From the NCBI RefSeq assembly GCF_006265175.1, contig NZ_VDCQ01000046.1, forward strand, positions 18,089 through 79,209: 61,121 nucleotides of DNA. The letters run 5' to 3'. The DNA is from Paenibacillus hemerocallicola (GTDB taxonomy: Bacteria; Bacillota; Bacilli; Paenibacillales; NBRC-103111). The notes beneath the pieces were generated by a model. The model was not told the DNA's origin and did no database searches. It worked only from the letters and a program-made list of their open reading frames with translations. The translations under genes were made by a program, and so were the position numbers. This document shows positions 16,792 through 24,518 of the stretch, piece by piece (position 1 is the first letter of the stretch; each line of letters begins with the position of its first letter).

Positions 16792-17799
16792 CTATGAGGT
16801 CTTTTTGGCGGCAGCCAAGTTGTTCAGCAAAATTTCCATACCGTATCGGCGCATGGCATCCTCCACCATCCAGAAATCGGATTGCGAGCGCAAGCCGTTG
16901 CACATGTGGCATACCGAATGCTCCCGCGGCGGCAGCTTCCACTCGGGGTGGTACCGCTGGACGATCCGTTCGAGCTCCTCGAGGCCGCGATGGGTAATGA
17001 CCTTCAAATAAACGTCGCCCAGCATGTTCGTCAGCACCTCCGGCATCGTCTGCCGGTACAGATTGCCGACCACGAACACGCCGTCGTCCAAACAGACCGA
17101 GCAGCATGGATCTACGTCGCCGTTCGGCTGGATAACCATTTGTACGCGCGGACAAAACAGCTGATCGTCTCGCGGAATCCGGGTGTTGACGAGCCGCGGG
17201 AGCTGCTTCGCCCTGCCGACCGGCAGCACGTAGCAGTTCTCGTCCCATATAAGGCGCTCGTGCCATTCCGGCTCGAAATAGTCTTTGGCGCTTTTGCCCG
17301 GGCTTGTGAAATTGCTCGTTATGGACACTGCAAGGCCGACCTCGAGCGCCGTTTTCGCTGCCGTCGCCGCGTGCTTCGGATTGACCCAGACCGAATGGCT
17401 TTCGTCCATCGATACGGCCACTTCCACCAAGCCGAGCGCCCGCAGCTCCTGCAGCCGACGGCGTGCGAGCTCGGGATTGTTGCCCCAGAACCCGTTGGTC
17501 GTAATCGAGGTCAGAAAGCCGTAATCGTACAAATGCCTATGGATCTCCAGCATTTCGTCATAACGGAGAAACACTTCCCCGCCCGTAAAGCCCGCCGTTT
17601 TGCAATAAGGCACGTATTCGGAGAAATCGTGTATCCACTGCCTGACGCCGCTAATGTCGATCACGCCCCTTTTCGAAGGGCCATCGTCATTGCAGCAAAT
17701 ATCGCAGAACGCGTTGCATTGCCTCGTCAAGCTGAAAACGAGATCTTGTATGCGAACGTGTCCCCGCAGGCTAGTTTCCGTCAGCTGCAGCTCCTCCAC
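16792..17799 (-). CDS. Radical SAM protein with C-terminal SPASM-like cysteines
   Basis: 335 residues. The [4Fe-4S]/SAM motif C28-x3-C32-x2-C35 (RQCNAFCDICC) is followed by the GGE motif (FTGGEVFLR) and a TIM-barrel. The C-terminal third has further cysteines in CPRVQ, DPCCSVC and CHMCNG, the arrangement of SPASM/twitch auxiliary clusters used in peptide or protein maturation. The start is uncertain: GTG at 17799 lies 17 bases from GGAAGGAGG and the intervening codons are CTG, ACG, ATT. The downstream 116-residue protein is a possible substrate or partner. Confidence 0.85.
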   Translation of the reverse strand: MEELQLTETSLRGHVRIQDLVFSLTRQCNAFCDICCNDDGPSKRGVIDISGVRQWIHDFSEYVPYCKTAGFTGGEVFLRYDEMLEIHRHLYDYGFLTSITTNGFWGNNPELARRRLQELRALGLVEVAVSMDESHSVWVNPKHAATAAKTALEVGLAVSITSNFTSPGKSAKDYFEPEWHERLIWDENCYVLPVGRAKQLPRLVNTRIPRDDQLFCPRVQMVIQPNGDVDPCCSVCLDDGVFVVGNLYRQTMPEVLTNMLGDVYLKVITHRGLEELERIVQRYHPEWKLPPREHSVCHMCNGLRSQSDFWMVEDAMRRYGMEILLNNLAAAKKTS

Positions 17800-18007
17800 C
17801 AGCGTAATCCGAATCTCCTCCTTCCCGGGAAAAATGAGACGACCGTATGTAGGAATGCCTTATGTACGAAGCATGATCGGTGAACTACATCCATGTATAA
17901 AATGAAACATGCATGATTCACCTTCACTATAACAAGCTGCTCGAAAGGCTGTCATGGGAACTACTCACTATTCCGTAATAAGCATTTCGGTGTAATTTAT
18001 GCTGCGG

Positions 18008-18031
18008 AATCGTGCGTTATAACGCACGATT
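18008..18031. promoter_or_regulatory. Perfect 24-bp palindrome in intergenic region
   Basis: AATCGTGCGTTA followed by its exact reverse complement TAACGCACGATT. It lies about 209 bases upstream of the radical SAM start and 349 upstream of the second GTPase. There is no T-tract, so it is not an obvious terminator; an operator for a dimeric regulator is plausible. Confidence 0.5.
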
Positions 18032-18333
18032 TCTCCCGATCCGTATGCCATTCGATCCATTTCCGCCGACAGACTTCGAATGATTATGGAACTATATGGA
18101 ATCGATTGAAAGGGCTTTCCGCACTACTCGGATCCGACAAATGCTGCAAGCGTACCGCTGTAAAGCGCCTGACTGCGGCCACTCTCGCAACGGGCGCAGC
18201 TTACCGCGCCTGGGTCGCCGCACGACACGGGTTGAACCTCATTCGTTGCAGGCTCGTTCGGCCGTTCATGCATGCTTCCCCGCTCCCCGTCATATACATT
18301 CCTTGTTGTACCCATTTGTAACAGTCGATAAAA

Positions 18334-18352
18334 AATCGTAAAATTTACTACA
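18334..18352 (+). promoter_or_regulatory. Zur-box-like operator (site 3)
   Basis: AATCGTAAAATTTACTAC contains the palindromic core GTAAAATTTAC (18338-18348), similar to TCGTAAT-N-ATTACGA. It lies 28 bases before the second GTPase gene. Confidence 0.65.
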
Positions 18353-18379
18353 TAAGCCATCGAAAGGAATGATATCGAT

Positions 18380-19375
18380 ATGAATGTGCGAATACCGGCC
18401 CTCATCATCAGCGGTTTTCTCGGAAGCGGCAAAACGACGCTGCTGCTCCGTCTGCTGGAGGAGGCGGCAGGACGCGGCTTGCGGCCGGGCGTGCTGATGA
18501 ACGAGCTTGGCAAGCTCGATGTCGACGGACAAATTTTGGAGGAGCATGCGAACGCCTCGGTGCAGAAGCTGTTGGACGGCTGCGTCTGCTGCAGCAAAAA
18601 AGGAGAGCTGCTCGACGCCTTGAAGACGTTGTCGGCCCAAAAGCCGGACCTGATCGTAATCGAGCTGACCGGTGTCGCCAATCCCGAGGAAATCGCCGAG
18701 ACGATCACCGAGCCCGGGCTGCTAGATGAGCTGTACTTGAGACAGGTCGTCACCGTGCTGGACGGCGAGCATATTCTCGACTACAACAGCATCTTCGCCG
18801 CCGACAAGCAGCTCGTGCGCACGCTGAGGCGGCAAATCGAGGTCGCCGACCGGCTGCTGCTCAACAAAACCGATTTGATCCCGTCCGCCAAACAGCTCAA
18901 AATCGAGAAAACGATCCGCAAATACAACGATCGCGCCCCGATCTATCCGACGACGCAAAGCCGTTTCGACATGAGCCCGTTGTTTGCCGATATCGAATCC
19001 GCAACCTCTGCCATAGTGTCGACGCAGGTGCCCAAAACGCCAAAGGTGGCGATTCGCGGAGTAGCGACGGTCGTGAAGCAGCAGGAAACGAAATCGTTCT
19101 CGCGCATCCAGACGATCTCGCTCCCTTGGCCCCGAGAAGGCGGCACCTCCCGCTCCCGCGTGGAAAAATGTTTGCGCGCTTGGGAAGATCGTCTGCTGAG
19201 GGCGAAAGGGTATTTGCGCTTCGAGGGCGACGACTCCGTATATTTGATGCAATTTGCCGGCGGACGGACGGTATGGGAGAGGTCCCGTTACGACGGGGAG
19301 CCGTATGTCGTGTTTATCGGCCTCGATCTGGACGCGGAACGGCTGACGGAGCAATGGCACCGGATCTTCGATTGA
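18380..19375 (+). CDS. COG0523 GTPase, second paralogue
   Basis: 331-residue G3E-family GTPase with Walker A GFLGSGKT (residues 12-19), CxCC metal motif C68-x-C70-C71, Walker B in LIVIELTGVANP and NKTD at about residue 162. It lacks the acidic insert and is shorter than the 404-residue paralogue, closer to YeiR/YjiA-type members. A CobW C-terminal domain (SRSRVEKCLRAWEDRLLRAKGYLRF) is intact. A Zur-box-like site precedes it, so it is probably induced by zinc shortage and acts as a metal chaperone; client unknown. Confidence 0.88.
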   Translation: MNVRIPALIISGFLGSGKTTLLLRLLEEAAGRGLRPGVLMNELGKLDVDGQILEEHANASVQKLLDGCVCCSKKGELLDALKTLSAQKPDLIVIELTGVANPEEIAETITEPGLLDELYLRQVVTVLDGEHILDYNSIFAADKQLVRTLRRQIEVADRLLLNKTDLIPSAKQLKIEKTIRKYNDRAPIYPTTQSRFDMSPLFADIESATSAIVSTQVPKTPKVAIRGVATVVKQQETKSFSRIQTISLPWPREGGTSRSRVEKCLRAWEDRLLRAKGYLRFEGDDSVYLMQFAGGRTVWERSRYDGEPYVVFIGLDLDAERLTEQWHRIFD

Positions 19376-19402
19376 CATCGTTTTTGCGGGAATCTATTGT
19401 AT

Positions 19403-19423
19403 AAATTGTAATATTTACGTATT
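19403..19423 (+). promoter_or_regulatory. Zur-box-like operator (site 4), before a gene remnant
   Basis: AAATTGTAATATTTACGTATT with core GTAATATTTAC (19408-19418). It lies just after the second GTPase and about 50 bases before a fragment of a third GTPase gene, so it seems to be an orphaned promoter site. Confidence 0.55.
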
Positions 19424-19471
19424 AATTCGGTGGTTAAGTAGCAATCCGTCCTGTCCGATGCGGGACTAGTC

Positions 19472-19555
19472 GATACGCGAATTCCGGTTACGGAGCTGAC
19501 CGGGTTTCTCGGCGCCGGCAGACGACGAATAAGGGTGGTCATTTCGGCGAAATAA
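19472..19555 (+). pseudogene. Remnant of a third COG0523 GTPase gene (N-terminus only)
   Basis: Translating 19472-19519 gives DTR-IPVTELTGFLGAG, which matches the N-terminus of the 404-residue GTPase (IPVTVLSGYLGAG) right up to the Walker A lysine. After that the frame reads RRRIRVVISAK and stops, so the P-loop lysine/threonines and all else are lost. No start codon is in frame. A Zur-box-like site lies 50-70 bases upstream in the normal operator position. I infer a Zur-regulated paralogue that was deleted, leaving its promoter and first codons. Confidence 0.65.
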
Positions 19556-19607
19556 GAGCGATTCGGGACTGATATTTGACGAGTAGTCGGTCCAAAATCG
19601 GCAATAC

Positions 19608-19645
19608 GCCACAAATAAGAGCTGCCCGCACCTCCTATTTGTGGC
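19608..19645. repeat. Inverted repeat, 10-bp perfect arms
   Basis: GCCACAAATA and TATTTGTGGC flank an 18-base loop. No T-tract on either strand; part of a repeat-rich non-coding stretch between the GTPase remnant and the permease operon. Confidence 0.6.
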
Positions 19646-19708
19646 CAGTCATATCGAAAACATCAATTTAGAGGTGCAAAAGACTGCTATCGTGGCACTT
19701 TACTGGCT

Positions 19709-19751
19709 GTAATCCGGAAGGTATGTGCTCCAAACGCTCCTTCCGGATTAC
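19709..19751. repeat. Inverted repeat, 13-bp perfect arms
   Basis: GTAATCCGGAAGG and CCTTCCGGATTAC flank a 17-base loop and are followed by AAAAAA on the plus strand. Orientation of the A-run does not fit a terminator for a known gene. Confidence 0.65.
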
Positions 19752-19814
19752 AAAAAAGGTATGTTCGAGTTACCGCATAGGCCGGCTTGGCCCACGATGA
19801 AGCGGGAAGACAGA

Positions 19815-20214
19815 AATAAGGTTGAAACCGGCATTATTGCCGGCCCGAAGCGGGAAAACGACGCGGATAGTGCTGAAACCGACCTTATTTGCGGCGTTGA
19901 CGGGTGAATTCCGGTCGAAATCCGGCTCGCTGGAAGGAATAAGGTTGAAACGAGCGCTAAAATCGGCGCGAAGCGGGAAAACGACGCGGATAGTGCTGAA
20001 ACCAACCTTATTTGCGGCGTTAACGGATGAATTCCGGTCGAAATCCGGCCCGCTGAAGGAAATAAGGTTGAAACGAGCGCTAAAGTCGGCACGAAGCGGG
20101 AAAACGACGCGGATAGTGCTGAAACCGACCTTATTTGCGGCGTTGACGGATGAACTCCGGTCGAAATCCGGCTCGCTAAAGGAAATAAGGTTGAAACCGA
20201 TGTTCGAGCGCTAA
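19815..20214. repeat. 123-bp tandem repeat, three copies plus a partial fourth
   Basis: Units begin AATAAGGTTGAAAC at 19815, 19938, 20061 and 20184, exactly 123 bases apart. Each unit contains an inverted pair AATAAGGT...ACCTTATT. Because 123 is a multiple of three, open frames cross the array, but none has a start with a ribosome binding site, so I do not call a gene. The array runs up to the stop codon of the permease-associated gene. Confidence 0.9.
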
Positions 20215-21242
20215 TCCGCCAGCTTCTCGAAATCCTCGTAGTACGGATACACGTACGGCGTCTCCGGCGCCTGAATGCTCTCGATGCTCGTCGCGTCCAG
20301 CTTCATGATCTCGATGTCCTTATACTTCGTCGTGCCGATCGTGCCGACGATTTTCACCCACGCATCTTTGCTGAGCGTCTTGGCCGTGGCGCCTTCCACC
20401 AGGACGCCGTAGGGCGACGAATCGGCGGAGCAGCACATCATGGCGAGCCGCGATACGACGAATTGGTTTTCCTTCATGTCCGGTTCGCGATAGACGAATC
20501 CGGTAATTTCCATCTTCTTGCCGATATACCGGTCCAGAAACAAATCCACGGCCGTCAAAAGCTCCATGAAGCCGTTTTCCTTGATGACGATCCGATCCTG
20601 CTTGTACAGCTTTATGCCGAGGGAAACGAACGGCTTGCTGAAATCATCGGCCTCGAACAGCCGCTTCAGCTCCTCGTCGGCCGTCGGACTCGTCCCGGTC
20701 CCGGCTGCGGAAGACACACCCCCTTTAGCCGCCGCTTCTTCAGCCGATACCGGCTGCTCGGGCGCCACAGACTCGGGAGCTTGAACCGCCCCTGCTGAAG
20801 CCGTCTGCCCTGCTGCGGCCGTACCGGAACCGGCCGCCCGTCCCCCCGCCTTCGCTGCCCCGTTGCCTCCGCTCAAGTTCATTCCCTTCATCGCCACGAC
20901 GTCACTGCCCATCAGCTTGTCCGGCAGCAGGAAGCCGAGTGTCAGCGGCAGCAAAAACAGGCCGTACAGCCAAATGTTCCGAACGATCGAAGCAGGCGGC
21001 GCATGCTCGCAATCGCATGCCGCTTCGGCTTTGCCGAAAAAGGAACGCAGCCCGAGAAACCCCTGGTACAGGGCGATCACGAACAAGGCGATGGCTGCAC
21101 ACTTCACGTACACTTCCATTCGCGGAGCGATATAATACACCAGACTCCCGGCTTTGACCAGGTGCAGCACATAAAACGAAAATCCCGCCATAATGACCGC
21201 GCGAAACAAATAGTGAACGGTTAGCGAACGGTTTTCGACCAT
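20211..21242 (-). CDS. TIGR03943/DUF1980 family membrane protein, YcgQ-like
   Basis: 343 residues. Three to four N-terminal membrane spans (about 10-30, 40-60, 88-105), then a low-complexity Gly/Ala/Glu linker (about 125-185), then a soluble beta-rich domain holding EITGFVYREPDMKENQFVVSRLAMMCCSAD with a Cys-Cys pair. This architecture defines the partner of the DUF318 permease in B. subtilis (YcgQ with YcgR). It follows the permease by 27 bases on the same strand. Within a Zur island it probably belongs to metal homeostasis; the transported species is unknown. Confidence 0.85.
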   Translation of the reverse strand: MVENRSLTVHYLFRAVIMAGFSFYVLHLVKAGSLVYYIAPRMEVYVKCAAIALFVIALYQGFLGLRSFFGKAEAACDCEHAPPASIVRNIWLYGLFLLPLTLGFLLPDKLMGSDVVAMKGMNLSGGNGAAKAGGRAAGSGTAAAGQTASAGAVQAPESVAPEQPVSAEEAAAKGGVSSAAGTGTSPTADEELKRLFEADDFSKPFVSLGIKLYKQDRIVIKENGFMELLTAVDLFLDRYIGKKMEITGFVYREPDMKENQFVVSRLAMMCCSADSSPYGVLVEGATAKTLSKDAWVKIVGTIGTTKYKDIEIMKLDATSIESIQAPETPYVYPYYEDFEKLAD

Positions 21243-21269
21243 ATCGAACTCCTCCTTTGACCCGCAACT

Positions 21270-22304
21270 TTACCGCAGCGCAAGCTGCCCGGCGATTGTC
21301 GCCCCCAAAAACACGAAAACCGCGACGAGCATGCACAGCATAAGCACAAACCGAACGCGGAATACGGTACCAAGCATAAGCGTCGTCTTCAGATCGAGCA
21401 TCGGCCCGAACACCATGAACGTCAGCAGCGAGCCGGCAGAGAACGTATTGGCGAAGGAAGCGGCCACGAAAGCGTCGGACGTCGAGCACAGCGACAGCAC
21501 AAACGCCAAGCCCATCATGAAAAAGTGCGAGAACAGCGGGTCCTGTCCGATCTCGAGCAAGCCGGCGCGCGGCACGAACGTCTGGATCGCGGCCGCTACG
21601 ACCGAACCGAATATCAAATATTTGCCCATATCGAAAAATTCCGATCCGGCATGCTCCAGCATCGCGAAAAACGGATTGCCCCGGGCATGCTTATGCTCTC
21701 CGGCGCCCGTATCGTCGGCGGAAGAGCCGTAAAGCGTCGCCGCGCTGTGCTTCAACACGCTTTTTTTCACGAAAAAATAAACGATAAGCCCGATTGCGGC
21801 GCCGACGAACAATGCCAGCCCCATTCTCGAATACAGCAGCTCCGGGCGATTCCGGAACGCCATGAAGGTCGCCGCATAGACGATCGGATTGACGATCGGG
21901 CCGACCAGAATGAAGACGACGCCGATATATAGCGGCATTCCTTTCACGATGAGCCTGCGGATGACCGGAATCATGCCGCATTCGCATACCGGGAACAGGA
22001 AGCCGAGCAGGCAGGCGAACAAGATGCCGAGCAGCGGATTTTTCGGGGCAAATCGGCGAATCCAGCTTTCCGGGATAAAAATTTGCACGAACGAGGATAC
22101 GAGCACCCCCATGACGATAAAGGGCAGCGCTTCCAGCACGATGCTGACGAACATCGTCTTGAACGACTGAATGCTCTGCACGGCGGGGAGCTTGAAATCT
22201 TCCAGGCTGACCAGCACGCCCGGATTCATCGCCATAATAATCAGAAAGCTGATCAGCAGCAGAAAAAAACCGTGAAGCGCCATTTGGGAAAGGGCAGAAC
22301 GCAA
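21270..22304 (-). CDS. Permease of the DUF318 family, YcgR-like
   Basis: 344 residues with about eight membrane spans in two halves. Conserved features include PVCECGMIPVIRRLI (Cys-x-Cys within the membrane region), GPIVNPIVYAAT and GPMLDLKTTLML. The frame extends to an ATG at 22370 lying next to the Zur box and lacking a ribosome binding site; GGGAGG eight bases before the TTG at 22304 marks the likely start. It forms an operon with the YcgQ-like gene and is preceded by a 15-base perfect Zur palindrome, so zinc starvation probably induces the pair. Confidence 0.85.
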   Translation of the reverse strand: MRSALSQMALHGFFLLLISFLIIMAMNPGVLVSLEDFKLPAVQSIQSFKTMFVSIVLEALPFIVMGVLVSSFVQIFIPESWIRRFAPKNPLLGILFACLLGFLFPVCECGMIPVIRRLIVKGMPLYIGVVFILVGPIVNPIVYAATFMAFRNRPELLYSRMGLALFVGAAIGLIVYFFVKKSVLKHSAATLYGSSADDTGAGEHKHARGNPFFAMLEHAGSEFFDMGKYLIFGSVVAAAIQTFVPRAGLLEIGQDPLFSHFFMMGLAFVLSLCSTSDAFVAASFANTFSAGSLLTFMVFGPMLDLKTTLMLGTVFRVRFVLMLCMLVAVFVFLGATIAGQLALR

Positions 22305-22375
22305 GTTGCAAGCCTCCCGTTCAGACATCGTAATGATCGACGGGGTATCCAATTGTCCCGCAATTCCCATTTTAA

Positions 22376-22390
22376 CAGTAATTATTACTG
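22376..22390 (-). promoter_or_regulatory. Zur-box operator (site 5)
   Basis: CAGTAATTATTACTG is a perfect 15-base palindrome containing GTAAT-T-ATTAC. It lies upstream of the YcgR-like permease; the divergent AraC gene starts 181 bases to the right. Confidence 0.75.
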
Positions 22391-22570
22391 ATATCTACCT
22401 TGGACTTGGAAAACTTACGCAAATTGCGAAAGTGAAATGGGAACTCACGGAATAATACGCTGCCGAACGCAAGCGTGCTTCGCAGCAATTGCAGACCGGA
22501 ATCGATTCTGCTATGTTGAAGAGGATCAGGAGCCTGTATACGGTTCCTTCCTACGATTCGGAGGTCCATT

Positions 22571-23395
22571 ATGAACTCGCTTGCTTGTGAAGTACTGTCG
22601 GCGGGCTACTCTCATCATTCAAAGCCGTTTTATGTCAAATCGACCCGAGGGCTGCGCAACTATTTGATCCGGTTTCAAGTCGAGGGGTGCTGCCGGGCGC
22701 TCGTGGACGGACAAGTGCAGTTGATCGTTCCCGGAGATCTTCTGCTGTTCAAGCCGAAGGATCAGTATGATTTGCGGATCGAAGAGGAGCTGCAGCAGAA
22801 CGGGGAACTCGGCGTGACGAGCGGGGATTATTACTTTTTTTGCCGTGGCGCCTGGCTCGAGGAATGGTGGAGCCGGACGGCCAAGCAGCAGAAGCTGAAG
22901 CTGCCGATCAACGAGAACGTGCTGCACCTGTGCCGCCAAACGATATTGGAGCAGCGCAGAGGCAAAGCGCCGGCCAAAGAAATGGCCGAATATTATTTGC
23001 GGCTATTCTGCCTGACGGTCGAACGGGCGAGCCATGAGCAGCAGAACGTATCGGGCAAAGGAAAATCGTTTCTCGCCTACGAGATGAAACGGTATATCGA
23101 GGAGCATGCGCTGTCGCCGCTTAAAATCGAGGACGTCGCCTCCCACGTGGACTTGAGCGTATCCCGCGCCGTCCATCTGTTCAAATCGGTATTCAACCAG
23201 ACGATCATGCAGTACGTGCAGCACATTCGCCTGTCGATCGCCCGGGAACGAATCCTGTTCAGCAAAATGTCGCTTGAGCAAATCGCCGAAATGTCCGGCT
23301 TCAACAGCTATACGTATTTTTTCCGCGTGTTTCGCGCCAGGTATGGTCTTAGCCCGAAGGAGTACCGCGAGGAAGAAGCGAACTTGATAGACTAA
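22571..23395 (+). CDS. AraC family transcriptional regulator
   Basis: 274 residues. An N-terminal cupin-like sensor region (VDGQVQLIVPGDLLLFKPKDQYDL, about 45-75) is followed by a C-terminal AraC helix-turn-helix pair (about 175-268: LKIEDVASHVDLSVSRAVHLFKS, then GFNSYTYFFRVFRARYGLSPKEYR). GGAGG lies nine bases before the ATG. The convergent isomerase/oxidoreductase genes downstream are likely targets. Confidence 0.88.
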   Translation: MNSLACEVLSAGYSHHSKPFYVKSTRGLRNYLIRFQVEGCCRALVDGQVQLIVPGDLLLFKPKDQYDLRIEEELQQNGELGVTSGDYYFFCRGAWLEEWWSRTAKQQKLKLPINENVLHLCRQTILEQRRGKAPAKEMAEYYLRLFCLTVERASHEQQNVSGKGKSFLAYEMKRYIEEHALSPLKIEDVASHVDLSVSRAVHLFKSVFNQTIMQYVQHIRLSIARERILFSKMSLEQIAEMSGFNSYTYFFRVFRARYGLSPKEYREEEANLID

Positions 23396-23427
23396 GCGGA
23401 GCGGACCTCATGCGCGTTTGTGTACCG

Positions 23428-23464
23428 AAAAAAACGCTCCCCCGAACGAATCGGAGAAGCGTTT
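23428..23464 (-). terminator. Rho-independent terminator of the isomerase operon
   Basis: On the minus strand AAACGCTTCTCCGA...TCGGGGGAGCGTTTTTTT folds into a long stem with a U-run, 16 bases after the isomerase stop. The plus strand gives a weaker mirror for the AraC gene. Confidence 0.8.
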
Positions 23465-23479
23465 GCCGCAGCTGTTACC

Positions 23480-24448
23480 TTACACCCACCACATTTGCCC
23501 GAGCGGCTCCCGCAGCAGCACCTGCTGCAAATTGCCGACCGCTTTCGTAAAGCCTTCGTCGACCGACATCAAGCCGTCTTCGTGCTCGATGCTGACCACA
23601 TAGTCGTAACCGACCAGACGAAGCGCGCTCAAAATGTCCGCCCACGTCTTCAGATCGTGTCCGAAGCCGACGGTGCGGAACTGCCATGCCCGGTCGAGCA
23701 TCAGCGAATACGACTGCATATCCGTTACGCCGTGCTTGTTCACGTTGATCGGATCGATCGTCGTGTCCTTCGCATGGAAGTGATGGATCGCGCCGGCGCG
23801 GCCCAAAATTTGCACCGCTTGAACCGGATCGATGCCTTGCCACCACATATGGCTCGGATCGAGGTTCGCGCCGATCGCCTCGCCCGCCGCTTCGCGCAGG
23901 CGGAGCAACGTACCCGGGCTGTGCACGGAAAATCCGCCGTGCAGCTCGAGACCGATTTTCACATTGCGGTCGGACGCGTAACGGCCCCACTCGCTCCAAT
24001 ACGGAATAACCTTCTGCTCCCACTGCCACGTCAAAATTTCCTGATAGTCGTTCGGCCATGGCGCTACCGGCCAGTTCGGATATTTCGCATCCTCGTGGTC
24101 GCCCGGACAGCCGGAGAACGTGTTCACGACAGGCACTTCGAGCCGCTCGGCCAAATCGACCGTTTTCACGAACGCATCGTGGAATTCTTTGGCGATCGGC
24201 TTCTGCGGATGAAGCGGATTGCCGTGGCAGCTCAAGGCGCTGATCGTCAGCCCGCGGGACTCGACCGCCTGCTTGAACGCTTTCAGCTTGGACGAATCGC
24301 CGAGCAGCGTATCCGGATCGCAATGCGCGTTGCCCGGGTATCCGCCCGTTCCGATCTCGACCGCCTCCAGCCCTTTGGAGGCGATGTAGTCCAGCGCTTC
24401 CTCCAGGGGACGACCGGCGAACAATACGGTAAATACACCCAGTTTCAT
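23480..24448 (-). CDS. Sugar phosphate isomerase/epimerase (xylose isomerase-like TIM barrel)
   Basis: 322 residues, the usual length for the AP-endonuclease-2/IolE-like barrel. Metal-ligand regions are visible: VEIGTGGYPGNAH, LELHGGFS, NLDPSHMWWQG, HFHAKD and VSIEHED. The family isomerises or epimerises keto-sugars or inosose derivatives. The start ATG has GGAGGAGG just upstream, 70 bases after the oxidoreductase stop, so the two genes form an operon for oxidation and isomerisation of a sugar or polyol. Confidence 0.85.
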   Translation of the reverse strand: MKLGVFTVLFAGRPLEEALDYIASKGLEAVEIGTGGYPGNAHCDPDTLLGDSSKLKAFKQAVESRGLTISALSCHGNPLHPQKPIAKEFHDAFVKTVDLAERLEVPVVNTFSGCPGDHEDAKYPNWPVAPWPNDYQEILTWQWEQKVIPYWSEWGRYASDRNVKIGLELHGGFSVHSPGTLLRLREAAGEAIGANLDPSHMWWQGIDPVQAVQILGRAGAIHHFHAKDTTIDPINVNKHGVTDMQSYSLMLDRAWQFRTVGFGHDLKTWADILSALRLVGYDYVVSIEHEDGLMSVDEGFTKAVGNLQQVLLREPLGQMWWV

Positions 24449-24518
24449 GGCAAATTCCTCCTCCCGAATTCCGTTTGTATGATGTCTGTATAGCGGTAGT
24501 TTTATCCGTCCGCTGCTA

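Noticed and set aside
19822-20214. 130-codon frame with three 41-residue repeats
   Set aside because: The frame arises from the 123-bp tandem array; the TTG start has no spaced ribosome binding site and the opposite strand is open as well.
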